This document shows positions 5,688 to 7,369 of a stretch of DNA of 7,369 nt, piece by piece. Within the stretch, counting starts at the first letter, position 1, and each line of letters starts with the position of its first letter. The translations under genes and the position numbers were made by a program. This DNA is from Limnohabitans sp. Its GTDB lineage: Bacteria > Pseudomonadota > Gammaproteobacteria > Burkholderiales > Burkholderiaceae_C. The stretch is from the NCBI GenBank assembly GCA_021731425.1, contig JAKFXJ010000245.1, positions 1 to 7,369 on the forward strand. The letters run 5' to 3'. Under the pieces are notes generated by a model. That model was not told the DNA's origin. It searched no databases and saw nothing but the letters and a program-made list of their open reading frames with translations.

Positions 5688-7369
5688 TTATTCGAACTCC
5701 ACGATCATCTGGTCCACCGTGAGCGATTCGCCTTTGGCAGCGACCACTTTTTTCACCACACCGTCTTGTGCGGCAAACAGCACGTTTTCCATCTTCATGG
5801 CTTCGATCACGGCCACACGCTCACCGGCTTGCACCTTCTGGCCTGGCTGCACCGCGACGTCCACCAGCAAACCGGGCATGGGAGAGAGCACGAAGCGGCT
5901 CAGGTCTGGCGGGGCCTTGAAGGGCATGAGCTTGTGCAGCTCGGCCATGCGCGGCGACATCACCAGCGCCTCGATGCGGGTGCCGTTGTGTTGCACTTGC
6001 AGGGCCAATGGGTTTTTCAGGGTGCCGCGCTCCACCTGCGCTGTGAACGGTTTGCCGTTGCAAGTGCCTTCGATGCGGATGTCGTTCAAGCGGGAGTTGC
6101 TTTCGATGGCGTAGCTTTTGCCATCCACCGTGATCTGCGCCACGCCTGGTTTACCCACGAACTCGTCCACATGCACGGGCACATAGCGGTTGTTGCCGCC
6201 CTGCCCCAACTCGACCACCGCATAGTCCTGGCCCACTTTGACGTCGTAACCCGGCAGCTGGCCACTGAGGTTGGCCGCACGCTGGCGAGATTTGCGGCGC
6301 ACAAAGGCAGCCAGTGCGGCCAAGAAGTCGTGGTCGTCGTGCGGCACGTCTTCGGCGCGGAAGCCTTTGCTGTACTGCTCGGCAATGAAGCCGGTGTTGA
6401 AGTCACCCGACACAAAGCGGGGGTGCGCCAGCAAAGCGGCCTGGAAGGGGATGTTGGAGCTGATGCCACGAATGACAAAACCATTCAAAGCTTCGCGCAT
6501 TTTGGCGATCGCGTCGTTGCGGTCTTTGCCGTGCACGATGAGCTTGGCGATCATCGAGTCGTAAAACATCGGGATCTCGCCGCCGTCTTGCACGCCCGTG
6601 TCCACGCGCACGCCATAGAGGTCTTGCGTGTTGCCCTGAAACATGGTTTGTTGGGGCGTCTGGAAACGCACCAAACGGCCCGTGGAAGGCAAAAAGTTAC
6701 GGAACGGGTCTTCGGCGTTGATGCGGCACTCGATGGACCAACCGTTGCGCTGCACGTCTTTTTGCTCAATCGGCAATTTCTCGCCAGCCGCCACACGGAT
6801 CATCATCTCGACCAAATCGAGCCCGGTGATGGCTTCGGTCACGGGGTGCTCCACCTGCAAGCGCGTGTTCATCTCCAGAAAGTAAAAGCTCTGGTCTTTG
6901 CCGACCACGAACTCCACCGTACCAGCCGACTGGTATTTGACTGCCTTGGCCAATTGCACCGCTTGCTCGCCCATGGCCTTGCGCGTGGCTTCAGAGATGA
7001 AAGGCGACGGTGCTTCTTCGATCACTTTTTGGTGACGGCGCTGGATCGAGCACTCGCGCTCGTTCAAATAAATCACGTTGCCATGGCTGTCACCCAGCAC
7101 CTGGATTTCGATGTGGCGGGGTTCTTCGACAAACTTCTCGATGAACACGCGGTCATCGCCAAAGCTGTTGCGTGCTTCATTGCGGCAAGAGGTGAAACCT
7201 TCTAACGCCTCTTTGTCGTTGAAAGCCACACGCAGGCCTTTGCCGCCGCCGCCTGCCGAGGCCTTGATCATGACCGGGTAGCCGATGCCTTTGGCAATTT
7301 CAACCGCTTTTTCAGCGGTCTCGATGGCATCGTTCACACCGGGAATGCAGTTCACGCCTGCGGCACCCG
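5688..7369 (-). CDS. pccA: Propionyl-CoA carboxylase alpha subunit (biotin carboxylase + biotin carrier), partial: N-terminus off the right edge
   Basis: The subunit carboxylates its own biotin with ATP and bicarbonate; a separate beta subunit passes the carboxyl group to propionyl-CoA, giving (S)-methylmalonyl-CoA. Counting from the valine codon at 7355-7353, it shows the ATP-grasp glycine loop KASAGGGGKGLRV (31-43), ERECSIQRRHQK (99-110), and EMNTRLQVEHPVTE (161-174) of the biotin carboxylase active site. A linker/BT region covers about 330-470, and the biotin site EAMKM has K521, 34 residues before the C-terminus. Fusion of carboxylase and carrier in one chain separates it from the two-gene AccC/AccB system. 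The frame is open from 7367 leftwards, reading GAAG before that valine, so the GTG at 7355 is internal and roughly 110-120 N-terminal residues are missing. 3-Methylcrotonyl-CoA carboxylase alpha is the main alternative; the adjacent epimerase-like gene favours propionyl-CoA. Confidence 0.9.
   Translation of the reverse strand, partial: GAAGVNCIPGVNDAIETAEKAVEIAKGIGYPVMIKASAGGGGKGLRVAFNDKEALEGFTSCRNEARNSFGDDRVFIEKFVEEPRHIEIQVLGDSHGNVIYLNERECSIQRRHQKVIEEAPSPFISEATRKAMGEQAVQLAKAVKYQSAGTVEFVVGKDQSFYFLEMNTRLQVEHPVTEAITGLDLVEMMIRVAAGEKLPIEQKDVQRNGWSIECRINAEDPFRNFLPSTGRLVRFQTPQQTMFQGNTQDLYGVRVDTGVQDGGEIPMFYDSMIAKLIVHGKDRNDAIAKMREALNGFVIRGISSNIPFQAALLAHPRFVSGDFNTGFIAEQYSKGFRAEDVPHDDHDFLAALAAFVRRKSRQRAANLSGQLPGYDVKVGQDYAVVELGQGGNNRYVPVHVDEFVGKPGVAQITVDGKSYAIESNSRLNDIRIEGTCNGKPFTAQVERGTLKNPLALQVQHNGTRIEALVMSPRMAELHKLMPFKAPPDLSRFVLSPMPGLLVDVAVQPGQKVQAGERVAVIEAMKMENVLFAAQDGVVKKVVAAKGESLTVDQMIVEFE

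Noticed and set aside
5319..7205. A 628-codon open frame on the plus strand opposite pccA and the epimerase candidate
   Set aside because: It is codon-aligned antisense to both genes. Stops there need TTA, CTA or TCA sense codons, which are rare in this GC-rich genome, and the protein is His/Val/Ala-rich with no recognisable domain. It crosses the gene junction only because the two genes share one frame and their TAA reads TTA on this strand.
7353..7355. GTG at 7355 as the pccA start
   Set aside because: The frame continues to the window edge, and the sequence on both sides of this codon reads as the interior of a biotin carboxylase domain, so it is an internal valine.

Overview
This window looks like a stretch of ordinary chromosome from a beta-proteobacterium of the order Burkholderiales, most likely family Comamonadaceae. 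That placement is inferred from protein character and gene content: a UvrB with an N-terminal extension, a Cys-type intracellular PHB depolymerase, a short unanchored RnfB-like ferredoxin, and a propionyl-CoA carboxylase followed by an epimerase-like gene. Base composition is GC-rich and coding density is high. No mobile element, CRISPR array, tRNA or rRNA was seen.

Layout. (1) Positions 1-1533, minus strand: the N-terminal 511 codons of uvrB, whose C-terminus runs off the left edge. (2) Positions 1534-1652: a divergent intergenic region. (3) Positions 1653-2849, plus strand: a complete aspartate/aromatic aminotransferase gene, closed by a strong intrinsic terminator at 2871-2899. (4) Positions 3007-4428 and 4434-5123, plus strand: phaZ (intracellular polyhydroxyalkanoate depolymerase) followed five bases later by an RnfB-like protein with one four-Cys Fe-S domain and two ferredoxin-type [4Fe-4S] motifs. 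A hairpin terminator at 5099-5132 overlaps the end of the second gene. (5) Positions 5133-5204: a short convergent intergenic region with several hairpins. (6) Positions 5205-5687 and 5688-7369, minus strand: a VOC-family protein, probably methylmalonyl-CoA epimerase, translationally abutted to the biotin-carrying alpha subunit of propionyl-CoA carboxylase (pccA), whose N-terminus runs off the right edge.

Function. pccA and the epimerase candidate fit consecutive steps from propionyl-CoA to (R)-methylmalonyl-CoA, which a mutase would convert to succinyl-CoA. PhaZ mobilises stored polyhydroxyalkanoate, so the right half of the window is carbon-storage and acyl-CoA metabolism. UvrB (nucleotide excision repair) and the aminotransferase are unrelated housekeeping functions.

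I found no convincing new multi-gene system. The points most worth a second look are a Lys-every-fourth-residue tail on PhaZ, the soluble RnfB-like protein coupled to phaZ, unusual residues at the expected metal-ligand positions of the epimerase candidate, and a bidirectional terminator that contains the rnfB-like stop codon.
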